A stretch of 64,000 bases of DNA from Dirofilaria immitis (taxonomy: Eukaryota; Nematoda; Chromadorea; Rhabditida; Onchocercidae). Shown piece by piece: positions 27,416 to 40,900 of the stretch; the stretch's first letter is position 1; each line of letters opens with the position of its first letter. The DNA is taken from assembly GCA_024305405.1 (NCBI GenBank), contig JAKNDB010000108.1, positions 186,001 to 250,000 of the forward strand, written 5' to 3'. The notes under the pieces were generated by a model. It was not told the DNA's origin and did not search any database. It saw only the letters and a list, made by a program, of their open reading frames with translations. Made by a program: the position numbers and the translations under genes.

Positions 27416-28912
27416 AGTAAACATATACTACTAGATAGGACAGTTAAAAATGCTATGCTAATAATAACTTGGAAGTGTGTCTTACCGTCATTCATTTCTC
27501 TTTTGGTCTCCTCAAGCGGCTTGTGATTATTGTTAGACTGTATGACGAATTGAATTTTCAAAAATATTTTATGCATTGGTAACGCTGATTAAATGATGTA
27601 TAAATATGAGAATGAAAAAATGCTTTCATCCTTATCACCTTACCAGAATTCCAGAATTTTTGCATCCGATCAAATCTGCTAGCAATATTGCGTTTAGAAA
27701 AACTAAATTACGTGAAGTCTACGGTCCTGTCTTTCAAATTTTCAACAATTATCAAGTTGATGAGCCATAATTTCACATCATAAAGCAACCAAGCAAAAAA
27801 AGCTGTGATAATTACTTTTAACTTTGAACTGACTTGATTTATTTTGTCAGTAGGATTTTCCGATTTATTAAAGAATTTCGATGAAGTCCATAAAATCAAA
27901 ATAGTGCAGTCTGCTTATGCCAAAATTTTTATGATGAGTACAAGCGATCAATTTTAAATGAAATGTAAAGATATTGAATTGAAAAATTTCGTAAGCGACG
28001 CTTTTATTCAAAATCTTAATATTTATAAATATGCAAAACATCAAGCCTTCTCGATTTAGTAAGTTTAAGAACAATCACATAATATTTATATATTTTTATC
28101 CATGATGTCATTGATAATTCAAGACAGATGAATCATCGCGGTGAACTTTGGATAGTTTGTGATGAAAGTAGAAACGCTCACTTCCTTGGCCATTACAATT
28201 ACGAAGTCGTTTGCAAATTTTATAAATTCTGACGTCTTTTTATCATTGTTAATTTTGAATGGATCCCTATATTGTTGATGTAATTATAGAATGTATGTGA
28301 AAAAATAGTGGAGTAAACACGCATCTGTTTATCTCTGATTCATTTCGAAAGAGCTCGTATTGACCTGAAATCTATTCAGTCGCTAAAATTGGAAAAAACA
28401 AATAAAATAGCTCTCATCTATAAAGGAAGCATGATTATCTGGCAATTCTCAAGACAAAATGCCTTTCTCTATAGCCTTAACTAGTGGATTTTATGCTAAA
28501 AGTCCTCTTGTACATACCATCTCTCCAATTTTGGTGTCATCAGATACGAATTCCAGAAATTTCACTTTTTTTTGTTTTACGATATCTATCTTGCTGCTAT
28601 CAATTACTTAGCGGCGGTAGAGTGGCTCAAATTCAAGACTTCTTATTATAGCCATGGAAGATTACAATGCTGATGTAGTGAAAATGTTCATTTTTCTTGC
28701 ACAATGTAATACGCAGAGTTACAAATTCTTTATTTCCACTTAAACTCCAAAACGGCGCCAAAAATAAAGTCCAAAGAAATCAATCTCAAACTTGAGTAAT
28801 TAAATCTTTAATGGATAAATTTAATAAATATTATTAAAACCAACAGACGCAGAGATTACAATATCAACCATATAAACTCAGTGATATCACTAAGACAATT
28901 TTAGTGACGATA

Positions 28913-29101
28913 TCATAACTTAACGGAAAAAAGGTACCAAATAAAGCCCAATCTGCCATCCAACCGACCTCGTTGAAGCACATCTTTTAAAATGGTTTTG
29001 GCGCTCAAGACCCTCTCGTTCCGCGTCCGTAGATGATCCTTGTACAATTCTGCTACTCTTAGAAATATCGCCTTTGTTAGCGCGTGTGAAACGAGCTCTT
29101 T
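28913..29101 (-). other. Orphan open frame, 62 codons, no ATG
   Basis: A stop-to-stop frame in a patch clearly richer in G and C than its surroundings. The translation is protein-like (contains AELYKDHLRTRNERVLSAK and LQRGRLDGRLGF), with balanced charge and no low complexity, unlike the chance frames nearby. There is no start codon, and only weak splice borders (a possible donor GTACCT near 28935). It could be one exon of an unseen gene or a relic of a mobile element. I do not recognise the family. Confidence 0.3.
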
Positions 29102-29110
29102 TTAGAGCTC
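29093..29110. repeat. Short hairpin, 7-base arms, TTTT loop
   Basis: GAGCTCT, TTTT, AGAGCTC. The arms are exact. It sits at the edge of the orphan frame at 28913-29101 and supplies that frame's upstream stop codon. Confidence 0.8.
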
Positions 29111-32100
29111 ATGGACACATGGTTGACAGTTTTGGCTTACATTTTATTTTACATAGTAAATCCTCACATATGGATATGATTACTAATATGAATCGATTTA
29201 CAACATAATGATTTACAAACTAATACGTCTCTGATACATTCACTTATGAATCTTTTTATTTCCTTTTATCATGGAACTTTCTCGCGTTTATTCACGACAA
29301 CTAACGAGAATGAAGAACAATTTAATTCTGACAGAAGGACGTGACAACCTTCGACTTACTAATTGAACATGCCTGTTGGATGTTTCCAAATATCTGCCAG
29401 TATTTACTATACATGGTTATGCGAAGTTGATTAAAATGATTCATCTTCACTTGATTCCATCTCATTTGTCTCTTTTATAAAGTATAATGACACCCATTCC
29501 TTCGATGTTGTTATCGTTATGACTCATCCTTTTGAGTTGATATCATCATGATTCATAAATATATCGATTTGTTAATCGTTGAAGTCAGTCAAATAACTGC
29601 ATTAAACTCCTTCTAGTTAGCTAAAAATCTGCTGATTTAATTTAATGAACATGAAACAAGACAATCAACCATCTCTGATCAATCTTAATCTTTCTTGACA
29701 AAAAGATTCCGTTTTTCGCTAAATTTCTTCTTGACTGACTCATTCCGCTAAGACGCAACATTATCCATAGTGAAAATGAATGTATGATGAACATTCACTA
29801 TGCAATGTAATTTGAAGTGCTGTTTCTCTCTCTGTAATGATACATTTGGAAAGTGGCGAATCCCGTATGGCAGCAATTTTGATGCTTTTCCAGACTTTTC
29901 GTCGTTCCATTAAATTCAAAAGCATTCGACAGTTTTGTTATGTGAGCCTCTCAATCACAGAGCAAACGGCCGCACCAAAACCACTCATATGAGTTCGTTT
30001 TTATTCATTTTTCTTATCATCACATTAAAAAGAGCAGCAACCTCATCCTTTTGATTTATAACGGTCATAATCACATTTCGCAATATTTTTTACTACTGAT
30101 AAGCTACGTATCATTAAACTTTTTATATAAGCTATCTGATAGTAAAATATGATTACAGATAGAAATTTATAATTAGACAATTCGTGGTTCGTTATATCCT
30201 AACTTCGGAATCCCCGAAAGCAGATATGAGCGAATTTTTTCCCGTTTCTCATCTCTTTCCAACTGATTAATATAATACAATGAACTTATAAAAACTTTCG
30301 ATGATTCGTTCTACAGTATGATTGAAAAAGTTTTCTACTTCCCTCTGTAAAAGAATAAGTATTTTGAAAACCATGTAATTTCCCGATTATGTTTCAACTG
30401 CTAGTTAGAGTGATATAATACATGCGCAACGCTTGCCCAATATCTTTGCAACAATCTGTTCATTAACTCCCTTGAGGTATGTATATATTTTTTTGAAATT
30501 TGTTTAAAGGAAATATTTTTGTTTTTCATCATCATATAAATCATTTATCAATAATGAAATCAAAGCATTCATCCATTGATAAGGGCTGCTCTCGTAATGA
30601 TCCATTCACCGTTGGATAAATGTTTTTAAATTTGATTTTGGAAATTTCAGTATATCCATAACGGTCAAAATATGTATGTATGTATGTTTTGTTCTACGTA
30701 TATGTATGTGTGTACTTTTGATGTATTCAAATTCACATTTTTGTGCTTCGTTGCTTTCTGAAATGTGTCAGTCTCTTTAGATCGAAAAAGAAAACTGAAC
30801 ATTTTCGCAAAAATTTTATATGCGGACCATTTAAATTTGTTTGCTATGCTGTGCACTTAAGTTTTTATGTAGTAACTACGATTAAACGAGATAGGTTGAA
30901 TACTGCCACTTTGCCAGTCATACTTAACCATATAAGAGATACGATTACATTATCACTTCTTTCACTGGTTATGTTCTTCTTCCAAATTCAATTTAATTGC
31001 ACGATTTTCTGTCTACCATAATTGTTCGGAAATTTTGAGATAAAATATTAGAATTTGCTCCTTCTACAATATAGATTGACTATATTAATCTTTATTATTT
31101 CTAATCACACTTTTACCATTCAAATATTTATTACTAAACAACAATAGTTATTTCACGAGGTTTTATCAGTGCTATGTAACAACATATCATACTCATTTTT
31201 CAATATTTTTTTGTTTTCCATAACCATTATGCTCGACATGCATATCAAATTTTTCGAGAAGTTTTAACTAAACTTCATTATTTATATGTCCCTTTCGTAA
31301 CCTGCCATCCAATTTTTTCCTCATTTATCCGCATTTTATATTATTTGAAGGAATTCCAACGCAAATTCTTGACTCCAATTCAAATTACAAGATAGCTATT
31401 GCTTCAGAATGGCTCCTAGATTCCTCATAACGATTCATGAACACCGAAATTAGTACATCGAATTCATACTCTAATTCACACTAATTTTTGCCTTTATGAC
31501 TCAAGTACATTAATTTCTACGTTATTTCCAAATATTTGTTGTTTGTATTTAGCAGTAAACATTTTCTTGTAATCTGTTTCTTCATTTCCGTTTTTAAATT
31601 AATTCCATATTTAAAACTTCTTGGGTTCGCACTTTTTGTATTTTGTTGCACGGAAAGATCACAATTCATTGCTTCTGAATAATAATTTCGGAATTAACAT
31701 GTAATCCTTTTCCACTCAAACGATCCCATTAAAAGACTGGTTAGTAGATAATGGGTTAAGAAAAAGATGAAATTTATCAAATGGAGTTCTAATATTAGTG
31801 CCGATCATAAGGACAGTATAAATGAATTAAATGGTTCGGATATGCTTGATACGATGCGAATATAACAAGTCATCTCCTCATTTCTTTCTTTCTTTGAAGA
31901 ATAGCTGTCTAGTTAGATGATATTTTCATTGCCCAATCTACTTCTAAAATAATAGAATTGAAAATGTTTTAATATATCAAGGATTTTTCAAACTTTGCAG
32001 TATAAAAAATTTTGACGATTGATTGATTGCATGAGAGGAATAAAGTTTTATTATGCTATGTTTTAGAAATGGATTTTTATGGAAGTCAGAATTGAAATTT

Positions 32101-32165
32101 GCTAAAAATTAACGGGAAGTGCGATGTTTCAATTTGAATTCATTTAAAATAGCAAATGAAATAAT

Positions 32166-32175
32166 TTCCTTTCAG
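32166..32175 (+). promoter_or_regulatory. Likely spliced-leader acceptor of the small membrane-protein gene
   Basis: TTCCTTTCAG matches the nematode acceptor consensus and ends 8 bases before the ATG at 32184. With no upstream coding exon, this is the expected arrangement for addition of a trans-spliced leader. Confidence 0.6.
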
Positions 32176-32183
32176 ATTGACTT

Positions 32184-32968
32184 ATGCCACTCATCATTAC
32201 TATCTCATCATTCGCTACTATTATATTAACAGTATTTGCAGCCGCTGACGAGAGCATATTTCAACAACGGAGTGGCAATAAAATTTGCGGCGGTGCTATA
32301 TGTTTGTTTTTTTGCGCATTTTTATTTATCAGCCATTAAAATCAACACTTTCCATTCATATTTGCACTATGCGTCTTCTGCGCGAAAGGCAGATGACGCC
32401 AGTAACTGCACTTCGTAATTTATCATATCATCAATTGTCGAAAATGCACAATACTAACTCTTTAGTTTAACTAGCTGGTTATTCATTATGCTTCTAAATA
32501 TTTCAACTCTGGCCGTCGTACCTCTTCCCAGCAAGTTGAAATATTCAAAATGATTTCACGGAAAATTTTTTGTCTGCAATTTTATCGAATTTTTAAAAGC
32601 AAATGGCTCCACCGATATATTCTTTTAGAAGTGGATTGATTGATTATTTGCATTTATTAATTAAAATTCACCAACAAACAGATCAACGAATTATCCGTTT
32701 CTTTTGAAAAAAAGAAAAGAGATGTATTGTAAGAAAATTGAAGTATAAAAGTTTGCATGAATGGAGACAAGAAGGATTGGCGAAGAATCATAGTGTTTCA
32801 GGTCCAGAAGGATCAGCATTCCATTACTATGATTGCTGTGGTACCTTGTACAACGAATGCTGTTTTCATTTGCAAACCTGGCTAGTTGTCGTACTTGGAA
32901 TTGTGGCAGTTATAATAGTAGCAAGTATCGCCTTATCAGTTATAAAATGTATTTTCTGTTGTGACTAA
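32184..32968 (+). CDS. Small cysteine-rich single-pass membrane protein with signal peptide
   Basis: Two-exon model: 32184-32292 and about 32715-32968. Exon 1 begins MPLIITISSFATIILTVFAA, a typical signal peptide, then DESIFQQRSGNKICG. Exon 2 encodes a charged stretch (HEWRQEGLAKNHSV), a cysteine cluster (YYDCCGTLYNECC), one membrane span (about 24 residues, WLVVVLGIVAVIIVASIALS) and a very short tail with three cysteines (IKCIFCCD, stop). The layout is a type I membrane protein with a small extracellular domain. The CC...CC block just before the span recalls small invertebrate membrane proteins of unknown function; I cannot name the family. Phase agrees (1 then 2 bases), but the exon 2 acceptor (GAAAAAAAG) is poor, and another start for exon 2 is possible. 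Total length would be 120 residues. An AATAAA signal lies at 33048-33053. Confidence 0.6.
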
Positions 32969-33047
32969 CTGAATGCACTTGCCCACAAGAATTGCTTACA
33001 AACTATGAATTACTTGATGGGACATATGCCTTGGAACATTCTGTATT

Positions 33048-33053
33048 AATAAA
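33048..33053 (+). terminator. Polyadenylation signal AATAAA
   Basis: AATAAA 80 bases after the stop codon of the small membrane-protein gene, followed by a T-rich stretch; suits its 3' end. Confidence 0.6.
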
Positions 33054-34909
33054 AATTTTTAGCCTTATTTTATGCTAGAAACTTATCTCCATTATTGCCA
33101 CCAATAGCATTAATGATATTAATGACCTAACCCAACGTATGATAAGTATCATATCATATCATATTACATTTATTATGGGAATGTTTGAGAAAGAAGTGCA
33201 TGTTTTCATTTTTTTTCTTTCATTTAAAATATTAATTTCTTCAATTAAATACACTTCTTGCTTATTTGAATTATCGAATAGAAATCAAATATAGCGATAT
33301 TTTGCTACTAATTTGAGATTACTAGCGTTAAACAGAAGTGGATATTGTAAATATTTTAATTTGCTATTAAATATGTTGAAATATCTCATTATCTACTTAT
33401 TAATATTACTTACTCTCATAGTGATGGAAGATTTTCATCCACTTATACTGAAGCTAACATTTAAACGAGCTAATTTTTCTTTTCGATTGATTTAATAAAC
33501 TGAATAGTCAATTTTTATGTCGCTTATAGAATTAGCAATTATTAGCAAATTTGTTTCACATTTACCAATATTTTGGATTATTTCGATTGCTCATAAATTT
33601 TCTTTAAAATTTTTCGAAAAATATAGCAGCAAAAATGATATGATTCATTTCAAAAATGATGCAATTCATTCTGTTTCTTTTTTTTCTTTTAAAAACTAGC
33701 TAATGAAACTTTTCAACAGTTTCAAGATTCACTTCCGTGCACTCTTTGCTAATATATCTTCCGAAAATTATGTTTAGCATAAAAATAGCAGAGAATTATC
33801 GCTTCTTAATTTCGCTTCTTAATTATCGCAATTCATCAAATTGCTTTTTTTAAGCCTTGAAATTTTTGCTGATTTGATAATATAACATTCGTTTGTTCAA
33901 ATGCAAAGGTTTTCTGTTTATTACTTAATTAAATTCATATCGATATTTTTGAATTATATCAGCTGCTTTGTTTGGAGTTAATCCAGGAGATAAGATGTCT
34001 TATTGTTTTCCTGGAAACCTTTCCTCTAAAGAAAAGTTTAAATATTATCATTATTCACCATTATCCTACTAAATCAATTGATTAGCAAAATAAACTAATA
34101 AGTGAACGGGAGTCTGAAATTAAAAAGTAGGGCAGGGAAATGATAATTTTCCATTTCGAAGATTCTTCATCTATCAGGTTAGCTCAGTTAAGAAAAACAT
34201 AATTCAACAAACTTTTCACAGCAATCGGCATTGCAATACATTGTTCCATGATATACTATGAAATAAAGTAAATACAGTACAACAACAATAATAATAATTA
34301 TAATTATACAAAAGGAATATAGAAAGAAAATATATGCTAAAATTTAATACCCGATGTATTTTTGCAATTACTGATTTGAAATTGTGATAAAAATATATAC
34401 CGCCTACTGTATGGATCATACCATGAGGTACCAAATAAAAAGTGGCCATATTTGAAAATCCAAATTTACAACTTCTTTTTGGACCGATCAGATATAAGTA
34501 AAAAGCAAGAATAGCAGGAAAACGAAAAAATATTCAAGGCCAGAGAAAAAATAACGATGAAAATTATTACAGAAATGAGGACCAAACTGAATTATGAACT
34601 TTTGTTCCTTCCAGAAAGAACTTTACATTGGAAAGCAAAGAGCTGTTGCCAATAAGCTAACCAAATACCCTTAAATCATCCTGTTCAATAATCACTAGCA
34701 AATAATTACTGAAGACAATGGGGAAAAAACATTAAAATTGATTCTGCTCTATACACTACATATTTCATCGTAAAATTCCATGGTGCTCATGGAAATACCA
34801 ATTGATTCCAAAAACGGACACGAAAATAAATAAGTCACAATCAAAGGTCCATTAATTTTTTCATAAAGACTACACCTGAAGCTCGGTATTGAATATCACC
34901 TTCAATATG
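33054..34909. other. Intergenic, no gene recognised
   Basis: Lies between the convergent 3' ends of the small membrane-protein gene and acn-1. The frames at 33313-33699 (plus) and 34216-34449 (minus) are A/T-driven and have no motif. Confidence 0.5.
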
Positions 34910-37900
34910 CTATAACAGCACAATCAAGGCAGTAAGTGATAATACCAAAGTTAATGTTAGTATACTGACAGAAGTTCCTTTGGATTTTGGTTCTGATTCC
35001 GATAAGGAATTTGGCTTATCTTTCGTAATTCCTGTTTCTGATTCCGTTTCCATCCGGTTTTCATGCCCTTCCGGTTCTGGAATAGATACCACATTTTTAT
35101 CGTCTACAGGATGCAAACCAATAACTAAGCCACCATTTCCATCGCCAAAACCTACAAATCGAGGATGAAAAAGAGAAAGTAATTTTAGTTATCAATAAAA
35201 TCATAAAAATCAACAGTTATTTTTAATGCGTTTTGCATTTTTCGAAAACTGAGAATTATTTTTCTCTTCCTTTTAGGAAAGCCCGTCCAATCACTACACT
35301 TATCGAATCTCCAACTATCAGCCGAGTGAATACTGACTATAATCTGTGCGCGAGATTCCCGAATAAGGAATAAGGTTATTAGTGCCAATAATCGATTGAT
35401 CTTGATTATTCGCATTATATGATCCTAGACACTAATAATTTGTAGAATTCTGTGCTTTTCACCACATTTTAAATTTATTCAATGCATTCTGGCAATTAAA
35501 TATTCACTTTATATAATTAATTCTGAATTTTATCTGGATTAATAATTGAGTTTTTAAATTTATAATTAATTAATTGCCAGCTAACGGGCAAAAAGAAAAG
35601 TTAAACCTGCAAGATTGTGAGAGATTTGGATCAACTTATAAATAATTTTTCACTAATCTGAAAAGTCCTCAGAAGGAATATTAGCTCTTCTCATAAAAGT
35701 TGCAAAGGATATCTTACCTGCGTCAGCAGGATTTCCAGGAACACAGTTATAAGTATTGCCAATTCTCAAAGTATATAATCCCTCTTTGCATTCACAGACA
35801 TCATTTTGACATACCGAATCTAGCAAGCATTCTTTACCATTTGAGCAATCACCACCTAAAATGCTGATACTTCCAAATTTCAATTTATCAGGATAGCACC
35901 ATAAAATTATAGAAAATACAAACCTGGAAATGCAAACTGAGTACCACTCAACATTTCAGGTGATGAATCCGCATCAATGCTTTCTCGAAGTTTTGGTATT
36001 TCGGACCTAAATTATCCATCACTGATTTCTGAATTCTTGCTTGTAAATTAAACTTCTTGCTCTTCAAAAAAGATATTATTTAGAAAATTATCAAAAGAAA
36101 GGAAATGATACTCCGCAAATGGTTTTCCAAATCCATCCCATCCAATATATACATTCTCTTTAGCGTTTTCTTCCTCAAGCCAAGTTATCAAAGGTTGATA
36201 ATATTCCAGCATGGCGCTTGCATCAACTTCTCTACTACCTGTTATTTCTCATAATTACAAAGAAACATATTCAATCAACATTCACTACAATTTATCTGTG
36301 AATAATGACTTCTAGAGACGAAATTCAGAACGAACACATTAGATGACAAAAATATCATTTTTTTTTCTTATGAATTTGGGAAATTCATGAGTTCTATCAT
36401 TCCATTTTACTAATTAGTCGTATTTTTTTTTAACTATTATCAGTTGCATCAGGATGAGTTTGAAAAAAAAAATAAAAAAGTTTGAAAAACAAACATGAAA
36501 ATAGAAAAATTTTCCTTAATCTTATAAAATAAAAAGCGATTTGATTTTTGTAAAACCAAATCATTAGAACTATTCTTATCAATGTATAATTTCTTATCAA
36601 TACATTATAAAACAGCTTTATACAATACTGACATATACCGATTCACGGATAATCGTGGTACAATTATTATTAGTGACTTCTCAATTACTGTAATTCATGA
36701 TATCATAAATTAATAATTTCGTGAATCGAAGTATAATTTTTGAGAAATTATTTATTGGAATACTGATCTAAATGATTTCTTCACTTTTAAAACCTGTTTT
36801 ATTACACGGTACCTGTAATGCTTTCCAATGCTTCTCGCCAGGTAATTGAGGAACCAGATGCCATTACTTTTTGATTTTATCAGTAATTGAACTACGTTCC
36901 AACATACATCCATTACTCTAAAATACTTTCATATCATTTTTAGCAAATACAAAAGCTCGTTTCATTCAGCATTAATTAGGAAGCGTTTTCAGCTTTTGTT
37001 GATCGGTTTTTTTCCAGGCCAAATTACAATGAACTTTTATAATTTAATCGAACAAAATCTGATCCAGTCCAATCTAGTCTAATCCAATCTGGCCGAATTA
37101 ATTCCTACTGTATAAATTTATTTCACTTAGCTCAAAATGAAAATTTGATCTTTACCAAATTTGTCGTATCACGACATAGGGCTTTCAAGATTTGAAACTG
37201 CATTACGTAAGCGAAAAAGTGTTTCATTGCTGGAGCATGCATTTGAGCAATAGCAGAAAATGCAATAGGATCGAAATTTGTTGATTCTCGTTCTACAGGT
37301 GCTTTGATTCCTTGGAATAATTCACTGAAAAAAAAAAAAAAACAATAAACTGATTTTATTAAGACGAAATATTTTTCCCAAAATTTACTGTAACTAAAAG
37401 GCTGAAAATGCTCAATTATCACTTTATACTGAATATGATGTTTATATAAACTTTTTCTTATAATTTTAGCAACAAACACTTGCCTTAGCTGCCACCAATC
37501 AGAATTCCACGTTGCATTCGTTGAAGTGCCATCAAATATATGAAATCGCCACATATCAATTGCAAAGTCAAAAGGTAATTTGACAAAATCTTCAAGTGCT
37601 TCCAAATATAAACGATTGATAATTTTAGAGCGGCTAAATGCAGTTTCCGATGTTGTTAGTTTCTGCAAAATTCTGAATATTTTGCAAATAACTCTTTCAA
37701 ATTTATTTCTTTCAAAGTTTGTTTTCTTTCAAGATTTTCTCAAAATTTGCATTGAAGCAAATTCTTTTTCAATTTTATTTCTTTCAAATTTTTCTCTCAA
37801 AATTTGAATTGAAGCAATCATTTCAAACTTCTCAAACAATCATTACCATCATTTTCAAGTACTCCATATTTCGGGCATTAATCGCAAAAGCATCTGTCAC

Positions 37901-40900
37901 AGCAATCAGAAAGCTTGGATTTGTTGCTTCACGAAACAAAAGTGGTTGATCACGATACAAGTAATAATAATATATTTGGGCAAGCAATTTATGTGTTAAT
38001 TGAAAATCGGGTAAATTAAGATGCGCGCACGCTTTGATTCTGCAAATTAAAAAGCTCTATGTTTCCATGAAAAATTGAACTAATCGATAAAAGCTCAAAA
38101 AGTAAAGCAAAAAAAATCCATGAAAAATAATCATTGAAATAACTATTATGCATTCATCTCGTTTATACCTGTAATCATTTTCGTTTCTCATATCATAGGC
38201 TGCAGGTGGATGACAAAGCATATCTCTACTCCAACTTCTCGTGAAAATAGATTTTGTCCAAAAACTTGATGGCAATTTATCAAAACCAAGTTGCTTGAGA
38301 GTTTTATAGGTCTATAAATTGCAGCTTAAACTTCTTTAATTAAAGAATGATCAAATAATATACAAATTTATTTCTCATAATTTCCTCTCTCTCTCAATTC
38401 TTTTTTGTTAAAACCATTTCTGATATTTTAGTACCTGTTTAAACATGTTTTTCACAGTATAGTTTAGTTTTTGAAAGTTTTCCTGGACTTCTTTCGCAAG
38501 GTCGTCTTCGTCCTGAAATGGCTTCGTGTCTCGATAAAAGGCCACCCAATTGTCACCAGAAATGCTCTCTGTAATGTTATGCAGTAAAATATTTTACAAA
38601 GTTTTTTTTTATTAGACTAGTAAAAATTAAAAAAATAATACAATAGCTTCAAAAGTTATTTAAGGCTTAAAAAATTATAAAATAAACATACTTAGCAAAT
38701 GAGCCGGGATGGGGCCATCTCGCATTAGGCCAGATACGTATCTTAAGCCGTATAAAGCTGGTATATAACGTCTTATATATGCGTGTAACTAAAATTTCAG
38801 AATATTTTATACTTAATTCTTAAGCTATTACGACGTAAGCTATCACAGATAAATATCGAAATAATTGTTGCTTATAAAAGCATAAATAATCGATATGTTT
38901 TCTTCGAGAAATAAACCTAGTTGTTAACCTGTTTATAAAATGGATTAATTTGTTGGTATAATTTTTGCAAAATAGCGACGCTGTCACTTTGTTCGCTTGT
39001 TTCGTGATGTGATGCGAATAGCTCGTAAGGGCTACGCCACATTGCACCGCCATCCGAAAAACCGTTTAATTTAGCACCTGTAAATGACTGAACATTACAT
39101 AATAAGGATTTTTAAGTTTTTCGAGAATTTAAGATTTAGAAAGCTAAGATATTTAGCATTCGACAAAACTGATCAATACCTTTATTAATCAATTCAATTA
39201 GTCGTTTATAAGCGTCAACGAGTTGCGGTCCTAGTGCATCACGTAATGCGATCCAAAGATGAAGTGCTTTAGGGCCATCATTCTCATGAGTGATAATTGA
39301 TACGATATCGGAAACTCTATAAACGCATAAATATTTCCAAAGCTGTGATAAAATTTTTTCGAAAATTTCGAAAAATTTTATGCCCAGTTCAAGTTACTGT
39401 TGAAATGTTGAAAGATAAAGTTGTTTAAAATGAAAAAACAGGACGGATTTCTCTAAAACTCTAAAGTTTTCTTTAATTATAATCATTTTTATCATTATTT
39501 CATAAATTCTTCCAATAAACTAATAAACCTGTAAGGACATATTGTTGCATTATCTGTTTCACAAACCGAAGTTTCAGCATATGTTCTTGCTATCTAAAAC
39601 AAGTACGTATTGATAAAAGATAATCTGATAGCAAAGATGAAATGTAACAATGGTATAAAAAGTCTGACCAGTTTTTGAAGTTCATTGTACTCGTTAAAAT
39701 CATTTTCATCCAAGGCACTAATACCTTCGACCAAAAGAAGCTCAAATTGTCGTTTCAGCGATTTATTCTCGATCGCTGCTACATCAAACTGTTTTGCTTG
39801 CTTCGAGCTACTTTTTACAAATTTTCCCAACGTCTAAAATTTGAAACAGTAAAATTTCGTCAATATGTTGCTTACAATATTTTCTTGAAATTTTTGAATA
39901 TTATCAGACCAAATTATTTTAATTGCAACAAATTTATATTTTGGCATTTTTGTTTTCAATTTTAATTTGCAATTGTTTATGAATTAAAAATTACTCGACT
40001 TTTTCGTTGTTAAAATTTTAAATAATTTCAACTATAAGTAAACCTCTTCGGCTTCATCAAGAAGCTGTTTAGTAAGATGTGATACTGATGTCACATAATT
40101 CCATCCGGCTAATGCTACTTCACGTAATACTTTTTGTGCTTCTACTGCATATCCATTCATCCATTCCTCGGCTTTTTATCATCGCGTATCGAGCCTTCAG
40201 GCTAAAAATTATCAAAAGGAAGAGATATGCAACAGTCTATTGATAATATTTAATATTGAGTGGTATTAAATATCAAAGTTTGAAAATACCAGATTCGCAA
40301 CATTTCGAGATGAAAAAAAAATTTGATCAATTTGCATCTCAGAAAGTCTGACAGTTGAACTTTGTCAATCACTCGCTCTGAGAAGAAAAATTAAACGAAT
40401 GAAAAAACCTCCAAATTGCTAATATCCCAGTATTTGCTTGAATTGATCAATTTTAGAGCTTCTTTATTGAGCTTCTCTTCCTTTCCATCTTCGACGTTAT
40501 CACTATTTAAGAAGCGATTGACAAGTTCTTCGATTGCTTCATTATCAATCGCACCTGGTTTCGACTGTAAATTTATACTTATAATTTTTGCATTGAAAAA
40601 TTTTGAAAAATGTGAATTAAATCTAAACTTTATTCTTTTTTTGTAGAAAGGCCAAAGTCGGCTAAAATAGTAGTTTTAGAATTTTCTCATGCATGCCTTA
40701 GATGATGAAATAAAACTCACAGAATCCGCACTATTACTATCATCTTCATCAATCCTCTCGATATCATCTTCGAATGCATTATTCTGATGTAATGATGCAG
40801 GACTAGTAGTACTGTTTATGTCTACTGCATTCGTTTCTGGAAGCGCTTGGGAATCTTCAGCGTGGATTTGAAATTCTGAAATTTCAGCTGATTGCATATT

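Larger units (their letters stand above)
27416..32183. other. Intergenic, no gene firmly recognised
   Basis: A/T-rich DNA. It contains a GC-richer open frame at 28913-29101 (minus), a hairpin at 29093-29110, a (GTAT)n run near 30671-30688, and short meaningless frames such as 27708-28074 and 30665-31021. Confidence 0.5.

Noticed and set aside
32236..32470. Two overlapping 60-residue plus-strand frames
   Set aside because: Other frames over the signal-peptide exon and intron of the small membrane-protein gene.
37132..37668. Single 178-residue minus-strand frame
   Set aside because: It reads through the acn-1 GC-AG intron; the intronic part (Phe run) has no counterpart in ACE-like proteins.
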